Source of the DNA: Thunnus maccoyii
Lineage: Eukaryota; Chordata; Actinopteri; Scombriformes; Scombridae
Reading direction: 5' to 3'
Assembly: GCF_910596095.1 (NCBI RefSeq)
Contig: NC_056546.1
Span: 8,121,425-8,185,424 of the forward strand
DNA length: 64,000 bases
In this document: piece after piece, positions 13,224-23,715 of the stretch
Layout of the letters: each line of letters begins with the position of its first letter
How positions within the stretch are numbered: the first letter of the stretch is position 1
Notes under the pieces: model-generated
The model's database searches: none
What the model was told of the DNA's origin: nothing
The model's input: only the letters and a program-made list of their open reading frames with translations
Program-made: the position numbers and the translations under genes

Positions 13224-16200
13224 TCACACCGTGTTGAGTTTAGTGACGATGAGCACACGCACAGACTGATCAAAGCCCGAACACACACACAGGCCCTGCT
13301 TGTCGGGGCTCCAGTCCAGACTGGCGATTGGCTGAGTGGACAGAGTGACGTTCTGTAAGAGGTTGACAGAGCCGGCTACGCCCACGTTCACATCATCTGA
13401 GTCCTTCTTGCTTCTCTGAGCGGGATACTCGCTGGTAATGACATCACAAAAAATATCATACAGATTAGTTTTTTAGTAAAGCAGGAAAATGTTATTCTTA
13501 TAAAACAACCATCATGATGAGTACTTATGTATCTTGAAATGGGATTAACATTGTTGTGAGTAAAGATGGATGACTTACTATTTCCATAGATGTATATTGC
13601 CTGCTCCCCCTGCAGTCATAAAGATGTCTCTGTTTTGAGGTAAATGTCTCACCTGCCAGATGGTTGATTTATGGGCCTAAAATAAAGAAAATGGATCATT
13701 TACTTTAATTAAATTCATTTCTCTCACCTTTCAAGATGTAAACTTATCTAAAAAAAAAACCTCTCAACTACTTAAATCTGATTAGGGTCAATAATGTGCA
13801 CATGCTGTTGTGTAATTTTAGTCAAGATTGTTCTTCTTCTCACACAGTTTTGACTCTTCCTTTGGTACTGACTTAAACTCTAAGTTCTGTTTAAAATGAT
13901 GTCATTGATGGAGCAGTTTTTGTCACTAGTGTGATCTCTGCTACAAACCCCCACCTTCCCCGGTGCTCCACTTTCCTTGCGTCAACTGGCCAAACTGCAC
14001 CGCATCACAAATTATGTATCGCCTTTACATATGCAGAACACCTCCCCCAGTTAATGACTTCATCGAGTCTGGTTTCAAGAAAAGAATGTGTTGCAACACC
14101 TAAATATGCTGACACGGAAAAGACAAAAAAAACTGAATATATCCTACTTGAAAAAATGTTAAAAAGAACATAGAAAATGGTGCCTTCAGAAATGTTTATC
14201 CAAAGTTGTTAATTTATTGGCTCCTGTTTGGCAAACTTACTATGATATTCTTGCATTTTTAAACCACTTAAATAAAAAGGATCCAAAGTCAAACTTCATC
14301 CAGATGGAAATACCTGTTTGTAGAGCTACACAGATATCTTATTTATAACTGAAATATCTGATGGAACCTCATGATTCATGGTTGGAGACTTTGATGTGCC
14401 AACTGTTGATCGCTCAGAAGAACTGGACAAATATTTAGAAAGCTGAGGCGTCTGATCTCTCAGACCTAGCAAACACTTGGCAAGCTGGGCTGTACACTAA
14501 TGCCGGTTTAAGTGTGTTTTTCTAGTATTTTCCCACAAAAAGCCACACTTCTCTCTCCTCGCTGGACCAGTGTCAATTTTGGCCGGTGACACAAAGCCAC
14601 AGAGAATGTTAGACAAACACAACCCCAAACACTTCCAGCTGTGAAAATGGTCAAAACGACATGTGCCCCCATTTCCCTTTGTACCCTACAAATGTAATAA
14701 TAATAATAATGATAATAACCTTTTGACATTTTTCCCATACATAGGAGCCAAACATCCGTCTGGCTCGCCCCACCCGAGTCAATTACCTTTTCGGAAACAG
14801 AGGCGAAGCCCTTGGTGGGGTGCTGGGTCCTCATGTCAAAGACTTGGAATTTTCCCTCCAGTGAGGTGGCTACCAGTTTGTTCATGTTGATGTCTTTCCT
14901 GTCGAACTCCACACAGCATACCTGGCCGTGATGTAAGAGAAAATAACAGTCTCTTTCTGGACATTTATCACAGGGCATGGCTCCACCACAAACTATTCTC
15001 CATACCCAAAAAAATATGTTGAAATGGACATAATGACCCCTGACGGGAGGTGTTGAAACAACTGTGTAATAAAATGAGTGCAGTGCTTTGTATATGACGT
15101 GTGAAGAGAACATGCCTTCACCTCAGACTTCCCTTATGATTGTATGTGCAGTCTTATTCATGCTGGGAAGTAATTTTAAGTTCTGTCTCCACATCTGTCC
15201 CTGTTTTTGTCTACATTATGATTCAAGCGCAGGCTGCGGTGCAAAAGAAATAATGTATGTTTGGATAGTTTATCCTAATAAAAACATTAAGTCTAAATAT
15301 TACAACTCTTAGTTTATAGAGCTGAGTTGGTTGAATCATAAAGTCAGTTTGACTTCCCGTTTTCTTCAGAAATGATTGTACTTTTCTTGCTGTGGTGCCG
15401 CACTGGCTACATGACTAAATAAATCAAGAGGAAAATCTCTCCCTGAAATATTTAACATCATACCCCTTCTTTTCAGATGTTTTTATGTTTCACCAGTTTA
15501 ATACGTATGTGCACCTCACCCCATTTTTAATGTTGGTCTCCCACCGTAGAGACATATTCCGCAGGTCAAAGAGTTTTATATCTCCGTTGTCGTAGCCAGC
15601 ACACACACAGCGGTCTTGATCGTTGAAGGCATTACCTATAATGAGAAGGTCTGATTTTATTCATGATGGTAAAGGCACAATTTCAAAGCTGTTTTGGAAT
15701 TTTGAAGTGATGAAAACACCTGGTAAATAAGTATTACAATATAATTTACAACACAGTTTTAAGGCAAGATTTTCTTTGGTGCACATAGATTGTTGCATTC
15801 AGGACTTTGACATTTTGCTATTTTCCTGACCTTGAAACGTGCCTGTTAATATAGCATTATGAAGTCTAGGGCACATAGCAATGCATAAGAGTGGGAGGAT
15901 GATTGTTTTTCCATTGCACGACCTACATGCACTTTACCCAACTTCTGTGCATAGAGAACATGGATAAACCTCTGCTGATACATTACAAAATGAAAAAGGC
16001 AAACGTATACCTCCTGATTGTCCACTTTGTGCTGGTTGCTGTTACTGTGTTGGTAAAACATGCCCTCAGTACCACTTGTCAATTATGTGATAACAATTTG
16101 AATCGTCAGATAATTACACAAGGAAACTCTGGGTCACGATCCTTTGTAAAGTAGAGATGATAGATATGATGGGTATGATCTTTTCACAGTATTGATATTA

Positions 16201-17547
16201 CCTTTAAATGATATGGAAAGCAGGTGTCAAAAACTGCAAAGGGCACATTTTTACTGTATAAAGCCATGGTTATGTAGAAGTTTTGGTTGTAGGTACGCAC
16301 CAAAAGCAACAGTCCAGCAGTCCCTCTTGGTTTCTCCTTCCATAGGCTCCATGTTGGCTACAGGTGAATCCTTCTGTCGAGGATCCCACACCTTCACTGT
16401 CCCTGTAACACCCGAAGGAAAACTGACATATTAGCTAACTTAATTCTGTAGCTAATTTTCTTTATGTTGTTGCTTTAAAAGCATTCTTATTGCTATTACC
16501 GTCTCTGCTTCCAGTGACTATCTCAGGTGCACCGTCGCCAATCCCCAGGCCTCCAACACCATCGATACTATTCACTATCTCTTTGTGGGCCTTTACAGTG
16601 TACACTGGCACTTCAGGCATCTCTAGATTCCTGTAGATAATAGAAATCTCTGCACTGAATGAACTAGTAGACTACAAGACAGGCTCAGTGTGAATTCACT
16701 TTGAATTCAGTCAGTCAGTGATTCATCTTAGAAGAAATTGCATGACTCTTCCATTAAGAGGTCAATACTAATTATCCAATTCTTTGGTTTTAACACAGTT
16801 TTGAATTAAGTCTCTACAATTAGCACATGAAGTGGTTTGTGTTTTAATTAAGCAAGGTACAGACAGTATGACATCACTCGGTGTGGAAAAATACCATATG
16901 TTGAGATTTCCGTCAAAATCCCCAGTTGCTATGTGTCTTTGTTGCAGAGAGGTGGCCCCGAATGTCCCACACTTTATGGGTTTAGGCTTCTCTACCTGAA
17001 ACATAAGAGGCAAGGTTCAGCTCAGAGAATTGCACAAGCAGTACAACCGTAGTATGAATGTGCTCTCTGGTTGGAATCAGCAAATACGGATAAGGATCAG
17101 CATGAGTAAATTGAAAAGTTTGTGACTAATTGGAATTACTTAGGCATAATCAAAAATCTACCCATGAACTAAATATTTAGAGTTAAGATTCATGAGTCCT
17201 AGCAGACGTTTTATGTTTCTTTTCCCAGGTTCCTAAGCTGATTCACAACCCATTAATCCTGCTTCCTCAAATCTTCTCTGCACTCTTGATGTGAACATTT
17301 TCCTTCAGCTGTGCCTTTATATCTTCTTGAAGTCCAGATACAGACCAGTAACCGTGCCAGTCTCAGTTGCCAGTAAGCTATAAAGATCACAGACACTTTT
17401 AAGTTTTCTGACATTTGTTTTTCTCAGACACTTACCAGTGTCGTATTGCATTGCCTGTTCTGTGTCATGGGCTGACATTTGCGTCCTGTAGTGGTAGTTA
17501 AAGGTCACACAGCCTGTTATACACAAGGCCTGTGACTGTACTTTTAA

Positions 17548-17608
<61 letters not shown>

Positions 17609-18346
17609 AAGTGTGTCTTAAGTCAGTCAGGTGCCCAAATTAACATTGAAATAGGTTCATCCCTCCTGCTCATACTGGCTATTAGAAGATCTGTTCATAA
17701 TGGGCTTACAATCTAAGTGATGGAGGCTAAAATCCACAAGCCTCCTTCTGTGCAAAAATGTATTTAAAGGTTTATCTGTAATATGAAGTCTTTTTAGTAC
17801 CAAACTTTGTTACTATACTTCCAGTGCAGGTCAACAGGGAAACACTGTCTGAGGAAACACAGAGAGGGAATTTGATGCTAAAAAGACTAAATGTGAAAAA
17901 TATCCACTTGATATGACTAACTCAGACTGCTGAAGCCTCATATAAGCTTCAGATAGACTGTCTCACAACTTTACATACACAAATAATATTGGTATGAAAG
18001 AATGAGTAACAAAGTTAACAAGTAACTTTGCTAGATACGATATAACAGTAGACCAGTTATATTTTCCCATACAGTTCATGGCCTTAAGTCTTTGGGTCCA
18101 TTGGTCTGTGGGTGGGGCCTGAGCCAGTTTATTGTAATCATTTTACGGGCTAGTAACACAACAGCTCTAAGCATACATAATTTGTTTTTCCTCAATCCCC
18201 TTAGAGACACATCTCCTATTTCCTTTTTTAACTTCTTCCAGTAACTTTGTAATTTAGGACAATCCCAAAAAATGTGGGAAAGGTCTCCTACTAAACCACA
18301 TCCTCTCCAACAGAGAGGATTAAATTTAAAATTTATTGTCACGGTG

Positions 18347-18413
<67 letters not shown>

Positions 18414-19133
18414 GTATACATGGATGTTCCTGTTTATAAGCACATTTTTTGCTGTTTTATTTTGTTTTTATGTAAAGCACTTTGAACTGCTTTTGTATGA
18501 GATGGTACAGGACAAATAAAATTTGAATTGAATTGAATTCAATTTTCTTTTTGTACAAACTGACTGTATTGACACACTGTCACTTTCATTGAAAGCAGAT
18601 TTGAAGGGGATCTTTTAATAGCCAGTATGAACAGGAGGGAAGCGAGGAAAACCTCTTTCAGTGTTCATATAGGCACCAGACTGTTGTTTTAAGACAGACT
18701 GGACATGAACTCATCCTTCAAGGACGTATTAAATGACAGCAAAGGCAGGTCAAAAAAGTCAAACTTTAACTTGCAGAGGACATTTAGTACTCTCGTGTTG
18801 CCTGTTGCTATGGAGACAAGCAACTTGCAGGACTTTTCTAGAAACTTCATGTTAGCTAGCTAACCCTAAACGGTTTGAGCAATGTATTTCTGAGGAAAAA
18901 AAGGTACAAAAGCAAACAGAAATAACATGTTGTGTCGTATTATCTACCTCCTTGATAAGCTGAGCCTCTCCGCGCTGAACTTCGTATATTTGCATCACCC
19001 CGGTTCCCCTCGGAAAGTTCCCGAGGCAGACAAACTTCGCGCTGCAGGGAATCCATTTACTGTCAAAAACGGTGTAGTTCAAACTTTTCTGAATATGCGC
19101 AATTATCTGAGGTTTCGACAGTGGCGATGACAT
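13224..19133 (-). CDS. wdr92: WD repeat protein 92 / dynein axonemal assembly factor 10
   Basis: Eight coding exons, in transcript order: 19133-18948, 16995-16895, 16630-16500, 16402-16301, 15635-15520, 14921-14787, 13676-13579 and 13431-13224. They total 1077 nt, giving 358 residues plus stop; human WDR92 is 357. The start is ATG at 19133-19131, beginning [15 protein letters not shown]. Strong family stretches include FARGTGV-like [63 protein letters not shown] and [15 protein letters not shown]. Together these give the seven-bladed WD propeller. The human protein is a cytosolic R2TP/prefoldin-like cofactor needed for pre-assembly of axonemal dynein arms (DNAAF10). The gene shares a short upstream region with pno1, divergently. 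All exon borders are GT-AG with closing phases, so I am confident of the identity and structure. Confidence 0.97.
17549..17605. repeat. (TG)n microsatellite
   Basis: Uninterrupted TG dinucleotides, about 28 units, in wdr92 intron 1. This is likely to be polymorphic. Confidence 0.95.
18076..18342 (-). pseudogene. 5'-truncated L1/Tx1-like LINE ORF2 C-terminal fragment
   Basis: The minus strand is open for 88 codons. It carries the Cys/His zinc-knuckle pattern typical of the C-terminus of L1-type reverse transcriptases: CWRGCG, then [18 protein letters not shown], then a hydrophobic [14 protein letters not shown] block. No upstream reverse-transcriptase domain is present; the reading starts abruptly at the neighbouring (TA)n(TG)n tract. 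It is a dead retrotransposon remnant inside wdr92 intron 1, on the same strand as wdr92. The assignment rests on motif recognition. Confidence 0.7.
18345..18412. repeat. (TA)n(TG)n compound microsatellite
   Basis: Short TA alternation followed by about 20 TG units and a few mixed TATG units, directly abutting the LINE fragment. Confidence 0.9.
18438..18541 (+). mobile_element. L2/CR1-like LINE 3' tail
   Basis: The sequence reads ATGTAAAGCACTTTGAACTGC-like, then GGACAAATAAAATTTG, and ends in tandem AATTG/GAATT units. This resembles the conserved 3' end and short terminal tandem repeat of fish L2/CR1-clade LINEs and the SINEs that parasitise them. Only the tail is present. The family name is from memory. 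Confidence 0.5.
18804..18817 (+). promoter_or_regulatory. RFX X-box candidate (GTTGCTATGGAGAC)
   Basis: This matches the palindromic RFX consensus GTTGCCATGGCAAC at 11 of 14 positions. It sits about 315 bp downstream of the wdr92 start codon, in intron 1. RFX factors control ciliary genes, and WDR92 is a ciliary dynein assembly factor, so the site is plausible, but its function is inferred. Confidence 0.4.
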
Positions 19134-19538
19134 CTTTGCAGAGTGCGAAATAGCCCCTTAAAAGGGTTGAAATGCTCTTGAAAAGTGGCAAGAAATATAA
19201 TGTTCAATGCAGCTTGCTGCCAAAACAAATGACGTCGGGACCCTCTTGCAGCTGCCTAAACAGATGCCTGACTAAATATACACATTTCAAGTTAACATTT
19301 CACGTGTTTTAGACACACCGAATGTATCCGTATTTTTTATTATTTTAAACACAATTCCAGTAACTTACTGAAACGTCTCTGTTAATTACAACGCGATTGC
19401 TTATTATTTTCACTCCTCAGGCGACGGCAAAGTTGCTGTTTAGGTCTTTTTCCGTTGCACGTGGACACCCTCACCACCGCTGTGCCTGCTGTCTGCTTCA
19501 GTTTAGACTGTTTAGTTTAATTTAAACCTGATTTCGGG
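19134..19538. promoter_or_regulatory. Bidirectional promoter region between wdr92 and pno1
   Basis: Only 405 bp separate the two divergent start codons, so both 5'UTRs and promoters must lie here or in 5' introns. Visible sites are a CRE-like TGACGTC at 19230-19236 and two canonical E-boxes CACGTG at 19301-19306 and 19458-19463, the second 75 bp before the pno1 ATG. No TATA box at a convincing position was seen. The transcription start sites cannot be read from sequence. Confidence 0.65.
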
Positions 19539-22500
19539 ATGGATCCTGATACAAATACAGCCCCGGACACTGGCGCTGCCGCGGAGACAATAGATGACAC
19601 GGACTCTTTCACAAAAGTGAAGTCGAAAAAGACTCAGAAACGAAAACGTGAACACGATGGAGCGGACATGGACATGGAGGAGCCCACGGCCAGCAAGCGG
19701 CCGCAGTTTCCTCCAATTTCAGGCGACAAACTGAAGGTGAGTATTGTCTGAATACATAGGCTGTTTGTTGTCTCGATATCATCATTACAACTTCCAACAA
19801 GTGGTTATTTTATGTCATCTGCCTGTGTCATAAAGTAATAGCGAAGTATTAAGTAATTAAAGGTACTGCGCTTGCGCACTATAGCCTTCTGACAACAAAA
19901 CAATTGGCACAAAACTAGAGTATTTTAAATTTGTGATATTCCAGATTTACTTTTTTATTCATAACATTTTATACACAAAACCCTCATGAAACGTAGAGCT
20001 GCAACTAACGATTATTTTCATTATCGATTCATCATTTAGTCTGTGATCAGAATCTGTTTATTAGCAGCATATAATGAATGTGTCTTAGCTTTTGCTCCCT
20101 TAAACGCAACATAGAAGAATACAAACAGAACAAGAGTAAGGTTGTAATAATGAAATAAACAGTACAGTACTCAAATGAAATGAAAATTTTAAAATCTATT
20201 TACAGAATGGAATAATATTAGCCTTGAAATGGGATATGATGAAATATTGACTCTACAAAGGAAATATGGATTGTGCTATGGACTAAGACATGGTGACAAG
20301 TGCAATAACTAAATGTGACCTGTAATAAATAATTAAATTATGTAACAGTGGAGATTTAACACAATGTACAATGTTAAATCCAGTTTGATTAAATATATAA
20401 AGGTGACAAATGCAGGGATTGAATGAGTGATGTGCAATGTTAAATCCAGTTTGATAACAGTACAGTTCTGCTACAGTAGGGCAACAGCTTCTGGACATAA
20501 AGTTTTCATGGATCTCAGTCTTTTTCCTGAGGGAAGAAGTTCAAAGAGTCCTTGCTAGGATGAGATGGGTCAGAGATGATCTTGAATTTTGACACAAAAC
20601 CATTATTTAATATAGAGCTGCAACAAACTATTATTTTCATTATCGATTAATCATTTAGTCTATGACATGTTAAAATGTCGTGACAGTTTCTCAGAGTCCA
20701 CAGTGATGTCTTCTGTTTGCTTGTTTTGTCTGACTAACAGTCTAAAATGTTAAGATATTCAATCAACTGTCATATATGAAAAAGAAAAATGGCAAATCTT
20801 CACATTTAAGAAGCTGCACCCATAAAATATTTGGCATTATTGCTTGAAAATGACTGAAATGATTAATCACTCATCAAAAATAGTTGCTGATTAATTATCT
20901 GACAGTCAGCTAATAGATTAAGTATTGCAGCTCTAATGTACGAATGCTTTCAGCCTCTAACAGCTTTGCAGAATACGGTATAAAATTATAAAATTCAGAG
21001 CATTTGATAAACTCATAAAATATTCATTGCTAATAACTACCCTATAGTACAAGGATAAGTGAGACCACCTACAACTAAAATTACCATTGCAGATTAATCC
21101 ATCTATAATTAAACACTCTGGCAAGGACAATCTGTCAGAATGAGAAGTGTTAATTACATTTAAAGCCTAAATAAATTGTGCTTATATCATATGTGGACTC
21201 AATGACCCTTAACTTTTAATTGTGTGTTTTTTTTTCAATAAGGCATTGGTAGATTTTGTAACCATAACTTAAGTTTTATTATAATAAATCCAATTTTAAT
21301 GCCACACAACACCATTTTTTGAATGTTGTTACACAGTATGATGATAACTGTGTCGTGTGTGTGTTTCAGGGACCAGACGAGATGCGAAAAATCGCCGTCC
21401 CAGCTCACAGATACACCCCGCTGAAAGAAAACTGGCTGAAGATCTTCACTCCCATCGTAGAGAACCTGCAGCTTCAAGTCAGATTCAACCTCAAAACTCG
21501 TAATGTTGAAATCAAAGTGAGTTTCTCCAACACATTAAAGTAATGTTGACAAGTACTGTTTTTCTCTGTTACTCAGTGGTCTATTTTGTTCATCTGTAAT
21601 ATGCTTTTCTTTTTTTCAGACATGCAAAGAGACACAGGACATCGCCGCGCTCACAAAAGCAGCAGATTTTGTTAAAGCGTTTGTTCTGGGATTCCAGGTT
21701 GAAGTAAGTACATGAATTTGAGGTTTTAGTGAGCTGTGCGTGTTTTCATTTAGGCTCAGGAGCGGCTACTTTTATTACATTTCTCAAAAATCTATAAATG
21801 TCTAGACAGCCTGAAGTTTTGGGGCCACTTGTTCAGATTTAGGATTAGTACTAGATCTTATTAGATTGCTGATATTGAACTTTTATGAAATATTTGACAT
21901 CAATAACTAAGTTTTGTTTGCTGCCAACAAGATGACGGGTTCTCCCTGTCAAATATATAATATAAATATAGGAAGTTTATTGTTAAAGTATTATGTCTTT
22001 GACAGCTTTCATAGCCCATGGTGTTCATATTTTTTCTTTGTGGGCAGTCACTCCAACCTAAGCACTTAGCTACATAATAATTGTTGATATTTTGTGATGT
22101 CACTTGAACCTCGTCTGAGTTTTGTGACATAACACTCACTCTTTCTCTTCCCAGGATGCCCTAGCACTCCTCAGATTAGATGAGCTTTTCCTAGAAAGCT
22201 TTGATGTCACAGACGGTAAGATGGCATCACCTTGGTTGTCTGCTCCGCAAGTCTCCATGTTTTATGAACACTTTTTCTTTCCCTGCTGCAAAATGAACTC
22301 AAGCTCTGATTTCTTGGTGTGTATTTAATTGTTTTCTCATGTCGTTTGTCTACAGTGAAACCTCTGAAGGGAGACCACTTATCCAGAGCCATCGGAAGAA
22401 TAGCGGGGAAGGGAGGAAAAACCAAATTCACCATTGAAAACGTCACAAAGACTCGCATTGTGTTAGCAGAAACGTGAGTGAAAATTCCTGCAGCATTACA

Positions 22501-23244
22501 GTAAAATGATATTTATATGATCATTTGCTATTTTATTACAATGGTTGTTTAACAGCTTTCGAAAACAAGTTATTTAACTGCAGTTTTGCCCTTAAACAAA
22601 CTTTATTTTGACTGTTTCAATACAATATTACAGGAACTAACATAAGCTTTAAAAGAAAACCTTGAGAAACCTTCAAATGGCCAAAAGTCAGAAAGAATAT
22701 CTACTTTTATGAAGTACAACAGTGGTTTCACATTTAGAAACAGGATTTCATCTTCACTCGTGTGACATCAGACCTGTTAGTGGAACTTGATTTCCAAATT
22801 ATGCAGCTATTAAATGAAGGAACATACTATTATGGCGAGGAATAATACAACTGCTTGTAAAACTCACAGAAATGTTGCAGTTTTTTCTTTTGACTGCACA
22901 CAGAAGTGTGGGAGTATATGAAGTGTATGTTTATGTAAATGTTAATAACAGAGAAATGTTTAACTTCACACTCCTTCATCTGTCTCTCAACAGAAAAGTT
23001 CACCTATTAGGATCATTCCAGAATATTAAGATGGCCCGGACGGCGATATGTAACTTGATCTTAGGTAAGACAGACGTTGTTTGATTAATACAATAAAACT
23101 GGATCAGATTGTCGACATCATATTTGGAAGAGAACTCTTTGAATCCAACCTTTAAAACCTCTTTTCCCCTCAACAGGAAGTCCACCCTCAAAGGTCTACG
23201 GCAACATCAGGGTGGTGGCCAGCAGAACTGCTGAGAGATTCTGA
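19539..23244 (+). CDS. pno1: RNA-binding protein PNO1 (partner of NOB1, Dim2 homologue)
   Basis: Seven exons: 19539-19736, 21370-21516, 21620-21703, 22155-22215, 22356-22473, 22994-23064 and 23177-23244. Their sum is 747 nt, giving 248 residues (human PNO1 is 252). The start is the ATG at 19539. The first 66 residues are acidic/basic and poorly conserved. The KH region follows, with [19 protein letters not shown] carrying the GxxG-like loop and [20 protein letters not shown] near the end. The protein ends in [11 protein letters not shown], as expected. In eukaryotes PNO1/Dim2 binds the 3' end of 20S pre-rRNA with NOB1 and is required for late 40S subunit maturation, in the nucleolus and cytoplasm. 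It is divergent from wdr92 and convergent with ppp3r1. All junctions are GT-AG and in phase. Confidence 0.97.
19994..20047 (+). mobile_element. Fragment of TAGAGCTGCAAC-ended MITE (copy A)
   Basis: It begins TAGAGCTGCAACTAACG and continues with ATTTTCATTATCGATT, matching the first part of copy B at 20613-20935. The rest is missing and is replaced by unrelated sequence. In pno1 intron 1. Confidence 0.7.
20048..20591. repeat. Probable dispersed-repeat sequence with internal 66 bp tandem duplication
   Basis: The 21-mer at 20369-20389 recurs 66 bp later at 20435-20455, so one 66 bp unit is partly duplicated. The segment after 20480 (TTCCTGAGGGAAGAAG and onward) resembles untranslated LINE sequence seen in fish, from memory only. 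No coding capacity is seen. Confidence 0.4.
20613..20935 (+). mobile_element. TAGAGCTGCAAC-ended hAT-like MITE (copy B, full length)
   Basis: A 323 bp element in pno1 intron 1. It starts TAGAGCTGCAAC and ends ATTGCAGCTCTA, an inverted repeat of its start. The interior has the ATTTTCATTATCGATTAATC block near the left end and GATTAATTATCTG-type sequence near the right end. It has no coding capacity. Confidence 0.8.
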
Positions 23245-23510
23245 AGTCTGATTGGTTGCTGTGTGTATTTATCTCTTCACCCATTGGCTGCTGGATTCCC
23301 CGCTTTGATCCGTGATGACGAGTTCAGACTGTTTACTGCCTTTTGAACCAACACCTACGGTTCTTCTGTAACGGCCTCATGTTTCCAACGGTTACCTGGT
23401 TTTTTTGATCAGTTGCCGTCAAATATGAGGAAAAAAAATGATGATATGTGCATAAACAGTGCAGATATCTGAAAATATGAGTTTGTGTAAATAAAACCAA
23501 AAGAACAATC
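23245..23510 (+). other. pno1 3'UTR with poly(A) signal
   Basis: This AT-rich sequence follows the pno1 stop. The canonical AATAAA is at 23490-23495, about 245 bp after the stop, so cleavage is expected near 23510. Confidence 0.75.
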
Positions 23511-23715
23511 AATCACTGAATCAATTCATTATCACTTAAGTGTATAATATGTAAGCTTTTGGACCAGGAACTCAGTTATTTAACCTGGATGATGCCTCCT
23601 GACAAATATACTGTAGCTTCTGTTTATAATTAAAGTTTCTGTCAGTAACAACATGAGTGGAAATGAAGTTTTAAAAAAGGTGACAGAACATCCTTTTACT
23701 TTCAACATTTCAAAG

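Larger units (their letters stand above)
16996..18947 (-). other. wdr92 intron 1, repeat-rich
   Basis: A 1952 bp intron. It contains a (TG)n tract at 17549-17605, an L1-like LINE fragment at 18076-18342 on the minus strand, a (TA)n(TG)n tract at 18345-18412, an L2/CR1-like LINE tail at 18438-18541 on the plus strand, and an RFX-type X-box candidate at 18804-18817. The other wdr92 introns (13677-14786, 14922-15519, 15636-16300) show nothing notable. Confidence 0.7.

Noticed and set aside
14508-15113. 201-codon minus-strand open frame
   Set aside because: Only its middle part (14787-14921) is real: wdr92 exon 6. The rest is intron read-through on both sides.
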